DNA of 7,836 bases from DASRRB01 sp036732755 (GTDB lineage Bacteria; Planctomycetota; B15-G4; SIAN01). The translations under genes were made by a program, and so were the position numbers. Below the pieces are notes generated by a model. That model saw nothing but the letters and a program-made list of their open reading frames with translations. It was not told the DNA's origin and did no database searches. Position 1 is the stretch's first letter, and every line of letters starts with the position of its first letter. The stretch is taken from positions 1-7,836 of the forward strand of contig DAINBU010000182.1 in NCBI GenBank assembly GCA_036732755.1, read 5' to 3'. Positions 1-5,755 of this stretch are shown one piece after another.

Positions 1-40
1 GCGACGAGCGCGCCGGCGAACCGCAGCGTCCGTGTGTTTT

Positions 41-1117
41 TTATTGCACGGTCGCCTTGCAGCGGACCACGAGCGGATCGGGGGCGCGATCGATCTTCAC
101 GCGCAGCTCCCCGGTGAACTCGCCGGCCTGCTTCGGCTCGAAGACGACCTCGATCTTCGCGGCGCGCCCGCCCGCCTCGACGGCGCTCGTCGCCGCGAGC
201 GCCGGGTCGGACGGCTCGAGCGCGAGGATCTCCGGCGCGTCCGGCGTCGTCCAGCACAGCCGCACCGTCGCGCGCGACTTCGCGCCGACTTTCGTCACCC
301 ACTGCAGCTGGCCCGGGTCGAGGTACCAGCCGGGGTGGACCTCGCCCGAGACGACGAGCCGCGCCGGCAGGTGCGACGCCGAGTCGAACTCGAGGACGGC
401 GCGGAACGCCGGCACCGGCGTCTTCGCGTCGAGCTCCAGATGGAGCGGGAGCGCGACGTCGCGCACGCCCGCCGTTTCCGTCGCCTTCGGCTCGCCGAGC
501 TTCCAGCGGAGCGGCAATTCCTGATTGAGCTTCGGCGCGAGCGCGAGCGGCGGGCATCCCGCCGCCTGCTGGTATCGCACCACGACGTCCGCCGCGCCGT
601 CGCTGCCGACCACGCGCCGCCCGAAGGAGACCTCGGCGGGCGCGAAGGAGAGTGCGGCCAGGACGACGTAGTGGATCTCGAGCTCCTTCGTGGTCACCGC
701 CGAGTCGAACGCCTGAACGAGGGCGTTCAGCCGCTTCGAGCCGCGGTTCTCCGCGTGCACGACGATCTTGACGAGGCGCCGGCCCCCGGGCGGGATCTCG
801 GTGGGCTCCCATGTGAACGACGTGCAGTCGCACGAGCCGTCGATGTTCAGGATCCGCAGCGGCCGCGTGTCGGTGTTGACGATCGTGAATTCGCAGCGCC
901 CTTCCTGGTCGGGGCGGAGCGTGCCGAGGTCGACGTCCTTGGGCTCGAGCTCGAAGGAGTAGGGCGGGATCTTGGCGCGCGGCTGCTGCTGCGGCGCGGA
1001 CGGCGCCGCGGATGGCACCGAGGACGGTGGCGCGACGGCCGGCTCGCGCCGGCAGGCCGGCGCGGCGCACGCGGACGCGGCGACGGCGATCGCCGCGAGG
1101 CGGAGCAGCGCGCTCAC
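41..1117 (-). CDS. DUF1573-type lipoprotein with three Ig-like segments
   Basis: Predicted exported protein of 358 residues. The N-terminus is a hydrophobic signal (residues 4-16) with a possible lipobox ending at Cys17 (ASAC); Cys22 is a weaker alternative. A Pro/Ala/Gln-rich linker follows (about 27-52). Residues 59-128 match the DUF1573 pattern: DVDLGTL, FTIVNTDTRPLRI, a Cys-x-Cys (SCDCTSF, Cys96 and Cys98) where most members have SCGCT, then IPPGG. Two further beta-rich segments (about 153-262 and 265-357) look like more Ig/ASPM-like modules. The GTG start is chosen because GGAGG lies 8 nt upstream, a signal peptide begins there, and it overlaps the previous stop as GTGA, which implies translational coupling. 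It is the last gene of the LysM operon and ends in TAA. DUF1573 proteins have no settled biochemical role; a periplasmic or surface structural or binding role is an inference. Confidence 0.85.
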   Translation of the reverse strand: MSALLRLAAIAVAASACAAPACRREPAVAPPSSVPSAAPSAPQQQPRAKIPPYSFELEPKDVDLGTLRPDQEGRCEFTIVNTDTRPLRILNIDGSCDCTSFTWEPTEIPPGGRRLVKIVVHAENRGSKRLNALVQAFDSAVTTKELEIHYVVLAALSFAPAEVSFGRRVVGSDGAADVVVRYQQAAGCPPLALAPKLNQELPLRWKLGEPKATETAGVRDVALPLHLELDAKTPVPAFRAVLEFDSASHLPARLVVSGEVHPGWYLDPGQLQWVTKVGAKSRATVRLCWTTPDAPEILALEPSDPALAATSAVEAGGRAAKIEVVFEPKQAGEFTGELRVKIDRAPDPLVVRCKATVQ

Positions 1118-1464
1118 GCGCTCCCTCCGTGGAGTCGCGCCAGGATCTGCGGGAGCTCCGCGCTGAAGCGCGAGCGCGGCAGCACCTCGCCGACGCCGCA
1201 GGCGCGCGCCCGCTGCGCGAGCTCGACGTTCACGTGCGAGAGGAAGGCAACGGTCGGATGGCCGGCGGCGAGCTCGGCCTCGCGCGCGAGCCCGGCGGCG
1301 CCGACCGAGTCGAGGTCGACGATGCAGCCGCCGAACGCGCCGGGCGGCGCGGCCGCGGCGGCGCTGACCTGGAGCGGGATCCCGAGCGCGCGCGCCGTCG
1401 CCTCGATCTTCGCGCGGAAGAAGAGGTCGCCGGTCCACACGAGCACGGGAGCCGCCGCGGTCAT
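1114..1464 (-). CDS. Small orphan response-regulator receiver-like protein
   Basis: A 116-residue single-domain protein with the alternating beta/alpha pattern of a CheY-like receiver: strand VLVW (7-10), helix from DLFFRAKIEATARALG, strand GGCIVDLDS (45-53), strand TVAFLSHVN (71-79), and VGEVLPRSRF (91-100) before the last helix. Asp50 or Asp52 sits where the phosphoacceptor Asp is expected. The usual N-terminal acidic pair is reduced to Asp13, and the usual Lys-Pro near the end is replaced by PRSRF, so normal phosphorylation is doubtful. There is no output domain. GGAGGGGG lies 9 nt upstream of the ATG. The gene starts 34 bp after the LysM gene and its stop overlaps the next start. It may act by protein-protein contact; that role is inferred. 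The fold is fairly secure, the function is not. Confidence 0.8.
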   Translation of the reverse strand: MTAAAPVLVWTGDLFFRAKIEATARALGIPLQVSAAAAAPPGAFGGCIVDLDSVGAAGLAREAELAAGHPTVAFLSHVNVELAQRARACGVGEVLPRSRFSAELPQILARLHGGSA

Positions 1465-1498
1465 CGCCGCCGCCCCCTCCGGATCACGCTGCCCCCGC

Positions 1499-1930
1499 TC
1501 AGTCGGGGATGACGAGCGTCTGCCCGACCTTGAGCTGGTTGGGGTCGGGGATGCGATCGCGATTGGCTTCGTGGATCGCATGCCACTTGTGGACGTCGCC
1601 CTTGTAGTAGAGGCGCGCGAGGCTGTACATCGTGTCGCCCCGCTTGACCACGTGCGACCGGCCGGCCGGCGCGCCCGCACCGGAGGTCGAAGCGTAGCTC
1701 GTGCTCGCGTAGGGCGCCGGGTCGGACGTCTCGCGGCCCGCGTCCTTCCAGGTCGAGCCGGTCGTCGCCGGCTTCGCGTAGGGGTCGCTCTTCTCGGCGG
1801 CGGGCCGGTCGGGGATCGCCGTCTCGTCGGCGGGGCGCTGCGACTTGCATCCGAAGCTCGCCGCCGCCACCACCGCCATCCAGGTCGCCGTCTGCAACGA
1901 ACGCAAAAAACAACGTCGCCGATGCGCCAT
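1499..1930 (-). CDS. LysM-domain lipoprotein
   Basis: A 143-residue exported protein. A basic start (MAHRRR) leads into a hydrophobic stretch (about 14-27) ending at a lipobox-like SFGC (Cys28), so it is probably lipid-anchored. Residues 29-90 are a low-complexity Ser/Thr/Ala/Pro linker with repeated YAST. Residues 92-142 form one LysM domain: HVVKRGDTMYSLARLYYKGD, then WHAIHEANRD, ending in QLKVGQTLVIPD. LysM domains bind peptidoglycan or related N-acetylglucosamine polymers, so the protein likely links a membrane to the cell wall. The ATG at 1930 has GGGAGAGGGAG just upstream. It is the first gene of a three-gene operon behind a clear promoter and a long leader. Confidence 0.9.
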   Translation of the reverse strand: MAHRRRCFLRSLQTATWMAVVAAASFGCKSQRPADETAIPDRPAAEKSDPYAKPATTGSTWKDAGRETSDPAPYASTSYASTSGAGAPAGRSHVVKRGDTMYSLARLYYKGDVHKWHAIHEANRDRIPDPNQLKVGQTLVIPD

Positions 1931-2008
1931 TCGCTCCCTCTCCCCGCCTCTTGAGGACGTTTCGTGCGGACGGCTTGGCTGACGTGGGGACCGCGCATCG
2001 CCGGCGCT

Positions 2009-2071
2009 GCGACCTCTCTGGTCGCGGACGTCGATCCTTCCGCCCTCCCGACGGATCTCCCGGATCGACGC
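2009..2071 (-). other. Two tandem stem-loops in the LysM operon leader
   Basis: In the predicted minus-strand transcript, bases 2070-2062 (CGTCGATCC) pair perfectly with 2037-2029 (GGATCGACG), plus one G-U pair outside, enclosing 24 nt. Immediately downstream, 2025-2020 (GCGACC) pair with 2014-2009 (GGTCGC) around the loop AGAGA. Both stems start soon after the likely transcription start and lie 80-140 nt before the LysM start codon. I recognise no known riboswitch or leader family. Confidence 0.45.
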
Positions 2072-2082
2072 TGTCCCCGAGG

Positions 2083-2098
2083 GCGGGCGATTGTAGCA
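2083..2098 (-). promoter_or_regulatory. Extended -10 promoter of the LysM operon
   Basis: On the minus strand TGCTACAAT (2098-2090) is an extended -10: TACAAT differs from the sigma-70 consensus at one base and has TG one base upstream. It stands out in a region that is otherwise almost all G/C. No good -35 is seen; TCGACC (2120-2115) is a partial match at a long 19-bp spacing. An 11-base dyad, GACCCCGGGTC (2108-2118), lies where a -35 would be and could be an operator. Initiation near 2083 would give a leader of about 150 nt before the ATG at 1930. Confidence 0.6.
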
Positions 2099-2120
2099 GG
2101 CGGCCGGGACCCCGGGTCGA

Positions 2121-2142
2121 GCCCCTCCCGCCGGGGCGGGGC
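2121..2142 (-). terminator. Hairpin after the SirB1-like gene
   Basis: Eight bases past the stop at 2150, the minus-strand RNA can form GCCCCGCCC / GGGAGGGGC: nine pairs with one G-A mismatch and a 4-nt loop. There is no following U-run, so it is either a weak intrinsic terminator or a 3'-end stabilising structure. It lies just upstream of the LysM promoter, which fits a boundary between two transcription units. Confidence 0.4.
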
Positions 2143-2149
2143 GCGCCGC

Positions 2150-3055
2150 TCAGCGCTCGGAACCGCGCTCGCCGTCGGTGCTGTTCACCTCCGGGTCGCG
2201 CGTCTCCTCGCCGATCAGGACGCGCTTGAAGCGCTGCAGCACGTCGCGCCGCTGGTTGTCGCCGCGGTTGCGGTAGATCAGGACGAGGTTGCGAATCATG
2301 CGCAGCAGCATCGTGCCGTCGCCGATCGGCAGCAGGTAGCTCGGGTCGTACCCGAACTCCCCCTCCTCGAGGTACCGCAGGCAGTCGGTCTCTCCGAGGA
2401 TGCGGCCGCCCCCGAACGCGTCGATGAAGAGCGGCGGCTTCGCGCTCACGTGCTTCAGCAGGAAGTGGCCCGGCATGCCGACGCCGACCAATGGAATTCC
2501 GAGGCGGCGTCCCACGAACAGGTAGACGGCCGAGAGCGAGATCGGGATCCCGGTCCGGCGCTGCAGCACCTTGTCGAGGTAGGAGTTGTCGGGGTCGTAG
2601 TAGTTGCGCTGGTTGCCCTGGAAGCCGAGCTCGCGCGCGAAGAAGCGCGTGAGCGTCGCGACGACCGCCGACGGCGCGGTCACTCCGTCGATGCGCGTGC
2701 TCAGGTCGTCGGCCATCGCGTCGAGTGCAGCGCGGATCGTCGCTGGGTCGAGCTCGTGGTCGCGCGTGCGACAGAGGAGGATGCAACCTTCCTCGAGCGC
2801 GCCGGGATCGCGGTCGAGCCGCGGCGCCAGCGCGCGCAGCTCCCGTTCGAGCAGCGCGAGCCGGACGTCGTCACGGGCCAGTCGCGCGCGTGCGCGCAGC
2901 TTCGCGTCGGGACCCTCGACCGCCTGGTCGAGCGACGGCAGCGCCGACGAACCGAGCTCTCGCAGTGCGCGCCGGGCTTCGGCGACCACGCGGGGGTTCG
3001 CGTCGCTCAGCAGTGAAACCAGCGCGAGGAGCCGCGCCTGGTCCGAGGAATCCAT
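2150..3055 (-). CDS. SirB1-family transglutaminase-like protein
   Basis: A 301-residue soluble protein of the SirB1 / Transglut_core2 family. Residues 5-75 are helical and resemble a HEAT-like hairpin (DANPRVVAEARRALRELG, SSALPSLDQAV). The conserved core is GNQRNYYDPDNSYLDKVL (147-164), RRTGIPISLSAVYL (166-179), GVGMPGHFLLKH (191-202) and IDAFGGGRIL (211-220). These are the family signatures, with His197 and Asp212 in the positions of a papain-like His and Asp. The expected nucleophilic Cys is absent; Ser173 or Ser175 lies there, so ordinary transglutaminase or protease chemistry is unlikely. The family has no firmly known reaction; the name comes from the E. coli sirB locus. The ATG has AGGGAG six bases upstream. 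The tail (282-301) is charged and probably disordered. Confidence 0.88.
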   Translation of the reverse strand: MDSSDQARLLALVSLLSDANPRVVAEARRALRELGSSALPSLDQAVEGPDAKLRARARLARDDVRLALLERELRALAPRLDRDPGALEEGCILLCRTRDHELDPATIRAALDAMADDLSTRIDGVTAPSAVVATLTRFFARELGFQGNQRNYYDPDNSYLDKVLQRRTGIPISLSAVYLFVGRRLGIPLVGVGMPGHFLLKHVSAKPPLFIDAFGGGRILGETDCLRYLEEGEFGYDPSYLLPIGDGTMLLRMIRNLVLIYRNRGDNQRRDVLQRFKRVLIGEETRDPEVNSTDGERGSER

Positions 3056-3077
3056 CGAGGGCTCCCTGGTACCCTCG
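3056..3077 (-). promoter_or_regulatory. Hairpin with the SirB1 ribosome site in its loop
   Basis: The minus-strand RNA reads CGAGGG (3077-3072), a ten-base loop containing the Shine-Dalgarno AGGGAG (3067-3062), then CCCTCG (3061-3056), and the next base is the A of the start ATG. The six base pairs are perfect. This places the ribosome site in a loop and closes the stem directly against the start codon, so folding could modulate initiation. Confidence 0.4.
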
Positions 3078-3091
3078 CCCGAGATGGCCAA

Positions 3092-3119
3092 CCTATAACG
3101 CGACAACGCGGACGCACAA
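3092..3119 (-). promoter_or_regulatory. Possible promoter of the SirB1-like gene
   Basis: On the minus strand TTGTGC (3119-3114) and TATAGG (3097-3092) are separated by 16 bp, partial matches to -35 and -10. TATAGG matches four of six bases of the consensus in a GC-rich background. The 119-bp gap (3056-3174) otherwise shows no gene. Confidence 0.3.
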
Positions 3120-3174
3120 GACGAGGGAATCTTGCGTACGCGCCGCCGCCTCGATGCGTGGCGGTTCCGGCCAT

Positions 3175-4092
3175 TCAGCCGTTCGGCGCGGCGCCTCCGT
3201 CCTCGACCGCGATCGAAGCCGCGAGCCGCTCGATCGCGTCGGCCGCGGGTAGCGACGGCAGCGCGCCCGCGGCCGTCGTGTCGACGACTGCGACGCGCGG
3301 CACCGCGGCGCGACGGAGGCGGCCGCCGGCGCAGTGGATCGCTCCGGCGGCTCCCAAAGTGAGCGTGATGCGCGCGAAGCCAGCGCGCCGAAGGGCGGCG
3401 ATGGTCGCGCCGGCGTCGGCTGCCGTGTCGAGCTCCGTCGCGCCGACCAGGAACGCCGCCTCGCTCTCGTTCACGATCAGGTGGTCGACGTCCCGGGAGA
3501 GCTCGAGCGCGCGCCGGTCGGCGGGCGCCGCATTCAGGTGCACGGTCGCGCCGCGCCCGGCGGCCTCGCGCGCGATCTTCACCACCTCCTCGAAGGGGAC
3601 CTCGAGCTGGAGCACCAGGTGGTCGCCGGCGCCGGTGGCTTCCGCCGGCAGGTCGCCCGCTCGCACCACGCCGTTCGCGCCCGCGACGATCACGATCCGG
3701 TTCTGGCCGCCCTCCTCGACGACGATCAGCCCGCAGCCGGTCGGCCCGTCGACGTCCCGGACGAGCGTGTCGTCGACGCCGGCGGCGCGCAGGCTCGCGC
3801 GCAGCTCGCGGCCGAAGTCGTCGCGGCCGACGCAGCCGACGAGCGCGACGGCGGCGGGGCGGCCATCCCCCGCGGCGGCGCGCGCCGCCGCGACCGCCCC
3901 CGCGGCGGCACGCGCCGCCGCGACCGCCCCCGCGGCGGCACGCGCCGCCGCGACCGCTTGGTTCGCCCCCTTGCCGCCCGGCACGCTCGCGAAGGAGGTC
4001 CCGGCGACCGTCTCCCCCGCCGCCGGCGCCCGCGCGCAGCGGACGACCAGGTCGGCATTGAGGCTGCCGACGACGACGATCCGCCCCGCCAT
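3175..4092 (-). CDS. rbsK: Ribokinase-family protein lacking the catalytic Asp; possible pseudogene
   Basis: A 305-residue PfkB-family sugar kinase most like ribokinase, which phosphorylates ribose to ribose 5-phosphate with ATP. Visible motifs: IVVVGSLNADLVV (5-17), GGKGANQAVAAA (39-50), ALVGCVGRDDFG (83-94), LVLQLEVPFEEV (159-170), HLNAAPA (185-191), LIVNESEAAFLVG (205-217) and ITLTLGAAG (242-250). The C-terminal signature should read DTTxAGDxF and run through about 37 residues to GAQPSxP. Here DTTAAG (271-276) jumps straight to ALPSLPAADAIERL, so the catalytic Asp, the anion hole and the following helices are missing in frame. Residues 46-75 are AVAAARAAAG three times, 20 residues more than the family needs. 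The gain and loss nearly cancel, so total length looks normal. The ATG shares its A with the mazG stop (TGATG). It is almost certainly inactive as a kinase; it is either early decay, an assembly error or a non-enzymatic homologue. Confidence 0.85.
   Translation of the reverse strand: MAGRIVVVGSLNADLVVRCARAPAAGETVAGTSFASVPGGKGANQAVAAARAAAGAVAAARAAAGAVAAARAAAGDGRPAAVALVGCVGRDDFGRELRASLRAAGVDDTLVRDVDGPTGCGLIVVEEGGQNRIVIVAGANGVVRAGDLPAEATGAGDHLVLQLEVPFEEVVKIAREAAGRGATVHLNAAPADRRALELSRDVDHLIVNESEAAFLVGATELDTAADAGATIAALRRAGFARITLTLGAAGAIHCAGGRLRRAAVPRVAVVDTTAAGALPSLPAADAIERLAASIAVEDGGAAPNG
3867..3956 (-). repeat. 30-bp tandem repeat, three copies, inside the ribokinase gene
   Basis: Copies lie at 3867-3896, 3897-3926 and 3927-3956. 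Copies 2 and 3 are identical; copy 1 differs by one base (3880 g instead of a). Each unit encodes AVAAARAAAG on the minus strand, so the frame is kept. Each unit is itself an inverted repeat: CGCGGCGGC pairs with GCCGCCGCG around four bases, and in copy 1 the dyad is perfect over 22 bases. Such hairpins favour replication slippage. Confidence 0.95.
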
Positions 4093-4880
4093 CAGAGCCC
4101 GGCGGCCTTCGCTTCCTGCCAGAGCCGCTCCATGGCGTCGAGGCCGGCGCTCTCGATCTTCTCGCCGAGCTTCGCCTCGACGTGGCGGAAGCGCCGTTCG
4201 AAGCGGGCGTTCGCGCCGCGCAGCGCCTGGTCGGCATCGAGCTCGAGCTTGCGGGCGACGTTCACGACCGCGAAGAGGAGGTCGCCGAGCTCCTGCTCGC
4301 GGCGCTCCTTCGAGTCGCGGCGCGCCGCCTCGAGCTCCGCGAGCTCCTCCCTCACCTTCGCGAGCGCGCCGTCGGCGTCGGGCCAGTCGAAGCCGCTCTT
4401 CGCCGCCTTCTTGCCGAGCTTCCAAGCGCGGGCGAGCGCGCTCATCCGCTCGGGCACCTCGTCGAGGCGCGAGCCGGCGATCCCCTTCGCGCGCTTCTCC
4501 TCCGCCTTGATGCGCTCCCAGTTGGCGAGCACGTGGCCCGCGGTCTTCGCCTCGACGTCGCCGAAGACGTGCGGGTGGCGGTGGATCAGCTTGTCGCCGA
4601 TGCGGCGCGCGACCTCTGCAAGGTCGAAGCTCTTCGCCTGCTCGCCGATGCGGCTCATCAGGAGGACGTTCATCAGGAGGTCGCCGAGCTCCTCGCAGAC
4701 GTCGTCGGCGCGCCCGCGCGCGACCGCGTCGGCCACCTCGGCCGCCTCCTCCTGCGCGCACGGCGCCATCGTGGCGAGCGTCTGCTCGCGGTCCCACGGG
4801 CAGCCGTCGCGCAGCCGGTCGACGATGGCGACGAGGCGCGTAAGCTCCCCCATTCGTGGATCGGGGCGCGGTTCGGACAT
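4092..4880 (-). CDS. mazG: MazG nucleoside triphosphate pyrophosphohydrolase
   Basis: A 262-residue cytoplasmic enzyme, matching the length of E. coli MazG (about 263), with two MazG modules. MazG hydrolyses nucleoside triphosphates to monophosphates and pyrophosphate, a house-cleaning role. Module 1: LRDGCPWDREQT (23-34), the metal-binding EEAAE (44-48) and EELGD (63-67). The linker contains RHPHVFGD (101-108) and NWERIKAEEK (120-129). Module 2: REELAELEAA (177-186) and EQELGDLLFAVVNVARKL (195-212). The acidic pairs needed for Mg binding are present in both. The start at 4880 has no clear ribosome site; Met10 (codon 4853-4851) would also align with typical MazG N-termini, so the start is uncertain by nine residues. 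The gene runs into the ribokinase gene by a TGATG overlap and is divergent from the cupin gene. Confidence 0.95.
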   Translation of the reverse strand: MSEPRPDPRMGELTRLVAIVDRLRDGCPWDREQTLATMAPCAQEEAAEVADAVARGRADDVCEELGDLLMNVLLMSRIGEQAKSFDLAEVARRIGDKLIHRHPHVFGDVEAKTAGHVLANWERIKAEEKRAKGIAGSRLDEVPERMSALARAWKLGKKAAKSGFDWPDADGALAKVREELAELEAARRDSKERREQELGDLLFAVVNVARKLELDADQALRGANARFERRFRHVEAKLGEKIESAGLDAMERLWQEAKAAGL

Positions 4881-4930
4881 GGTTTCGGCTCGCGTGGAGT
4901 CGGCGGGATGGAGACGAGCGAAGGGCGATG

Positions 4931-5281
4931 ATGCGCTTCGACCCGATGGCTGTCGATTGGCCGGCGTCGCGCCGCCCCGGCATCTACGTCAAGGTGCTGT
5001 GGACCGACGAGAAGAGCGGCGACGCCGCGGTGCTCGTCCGCATGGATCCCGGCTGCGAGTATCCGCGCCACCGCCACGTCGGCGACGAGGAGGTGCTCGT
5101 GCTGCAGGGGGGCTTCCGCGACGAGCGCGGCGAGTACCGCAGCGGCGAGTTCCACCGCTTCGCGGCCGGCTCGATCCACGCGCCGGTCGCGCTCGAGGAC
5201 GAGCTGCCGTGCGTGTTGTTCGCGGTCGCGCGCGGGGGGATCGAGCTCCTCGACCGGAGGAAGAGCGCGCCCGCCGGCTGA
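4931..5281 (+). CDS. ChrR-type cupin metal-binding protein
   Basis: A 116-residue single-cupin protein. Motif 1 is complete: Gly41, five residues, His47-Arg-His49, four residues, Glu54, six residues, Gly61 (GCEYPRHRHVGDEEVLVLQG). Motif 2 is GEFHRFAAGSIHAP with His83 and the usual Pro replaced by Ala. His47, His49, Glu53 or Glu54 and His83 would bind one divalent metal, often Zn or Fe. The FRDERGEYRSGEF stretch and the overall pattern fit the ChrR-like cupin group, named after the sensor half of an anti-sigma factor; here the anti-sigma half is absent. Two ATGs are adjacent (4928 and 4931). GAAGGG ends two bases before the first and five before the second, so the second is preferred. Substrate or signal is unknown. 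Confidence 0.85.
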   Translation: MRFDPMAVDWPASRRPGIYVKVLWTDEKSGDAAVLVRMDPGCEYPRHRHVGDEEVLVLQGGFRDERGEYRSGEFHRFAAGSIHAPVALEDELPCVLFAVARGGIELLDRRKSAPAG

Positions 5282-5305
5282 ACCGGCGCGCGCTCTCGCC
5301 GGTTC
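5280..5305 (+). terminator. Hairpin after the cupin gene
   Basis: Perfect nine-base stem GAACCGGCG (5280-5288) with CGCCGGTTC (5297-5305) around an 8-nt loop, starting inside the cupin stop codon. No T-run follows. It probably ends or stabilises the cupin transcript. Confidence 0.5.
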
Positions 5306-5350
5306 GAGTCGGCAGTCGCGGGCCCCGTGCGACGTCGAGAGGTGCGAACG

Positions 5351-5716
5351 ATGACGATGCGGATGCGATGGCTCGTGGTCGCCGGCGTGGCCGGCGCGCT
5401 CTCCGGATGCTCGACCGAACGGACGACCCGGGAGACGACGTTCGAGGGGACGTGGTCACCGGCGGACGTCGAGCTCCTCCCCGGCAGCTCCCTCACCCTC
5501 GAGAACGCGACGACGCACGAACGCGTCGCCTTCGAGGTCGCCGACGACGGCCGCGTCCACGCGGAGCGTGCGACCGGCAGCCGGGTCGACGCGGTCGACG
5601 CCGACTCCTTCGAGGCGCTGAAGCGCGACCATCCCGAGTTCATCGACGCGCTGCGCGCGTTCCGGATCGACTACCGGTTCCACGCGGAGCTCACGACGGA
5701 AGTCCGCGGCGACTGA
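5351..5716 (+). CDS. Small lipoprotein of unknown function
   Basis: A 121-residue protein I do not recognise. The start MTMRMR leads into a hydrophobic segment (7-18) and a good lipobox LSGC with Cys20, so it is a predicted lipoprotein. The mature part is acidic at first (FEGTWSPADVELLPGSSLTLEN, 31-52) with a beta-like pattern, then has a helical DADSFEALKRDHPEFIDALRAF (83-104) and a final strand YRFHAELTTEV. The ATG at 5351 is chosen over a GTG at 5327 because GAGAGGTG ends 6 nt before it and the signal peptide then has normal length. It lies 69 bp after the cupin gene and behind its terminator-like hairpin. No catalytic pattern is visible. Confidence 0.75.
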   Translation: MTMRMRWLVVAGVAGALSGCSTERTTRETTFEGTWSPADVELLPGSSLTLENATTHERVAFEVADDGRVHAERATGSRVDAVDADSFEALKRDHPEFIDALRAFRIDYRFHAELTTEVRGD

Positions 5717-5755
5717 GCCGGACCCCGGCGGCGCGGCGACCCGTTCGAGCGGCCG

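Noticed and set aside
1..40. Terminator after the DUF1573 gene
   Set aside because: The stop is followed by an A-run on the minus strand, not a hairpin plus U-run; nothing supportable is seen before the window ends.
32..1954. Plus-strand 640-codon open frame
   Set aside because: Arg-rich, no domain, and lies antisense to the LysM, receiver-like and DUF1573 genes, which have real motifs and ribosome sites.
2108..2118. Dyad GACCCCGGGTC as a firm operator
   Set aside because: It overlaps the -35 region of the LysM promoter, but short G/C dyads are common in this background; mentioned only within the promoter entry.
1461..2786. Minus-strand 441-codon open frame
   Set aside because: Same-strand shadow overlapping SirB1-like and LysM genes in another frame; no sensible product.
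3175..3270. Frameshift explaining the odd ribokinase C-terminus
   Set aside because: The tail ALPSLPAADAIERL matches the family's C-terminal end in the same frame, so an in-frame deletion fits better than a frameshift.
3867..3956. CRISPR-like or regulatory repeat array
   Set aside because: The repeats are directly adjacent without spacers and lie in frame within a coding gene, so it is a coding tandem repeat.
4881..4930. Divergent promoter pair between mazG and the cupin gene
   Set aside because: The 50-bp gap must hold or adjoin start signals, but no -10 or -35 like sequence could be identified on either strand.
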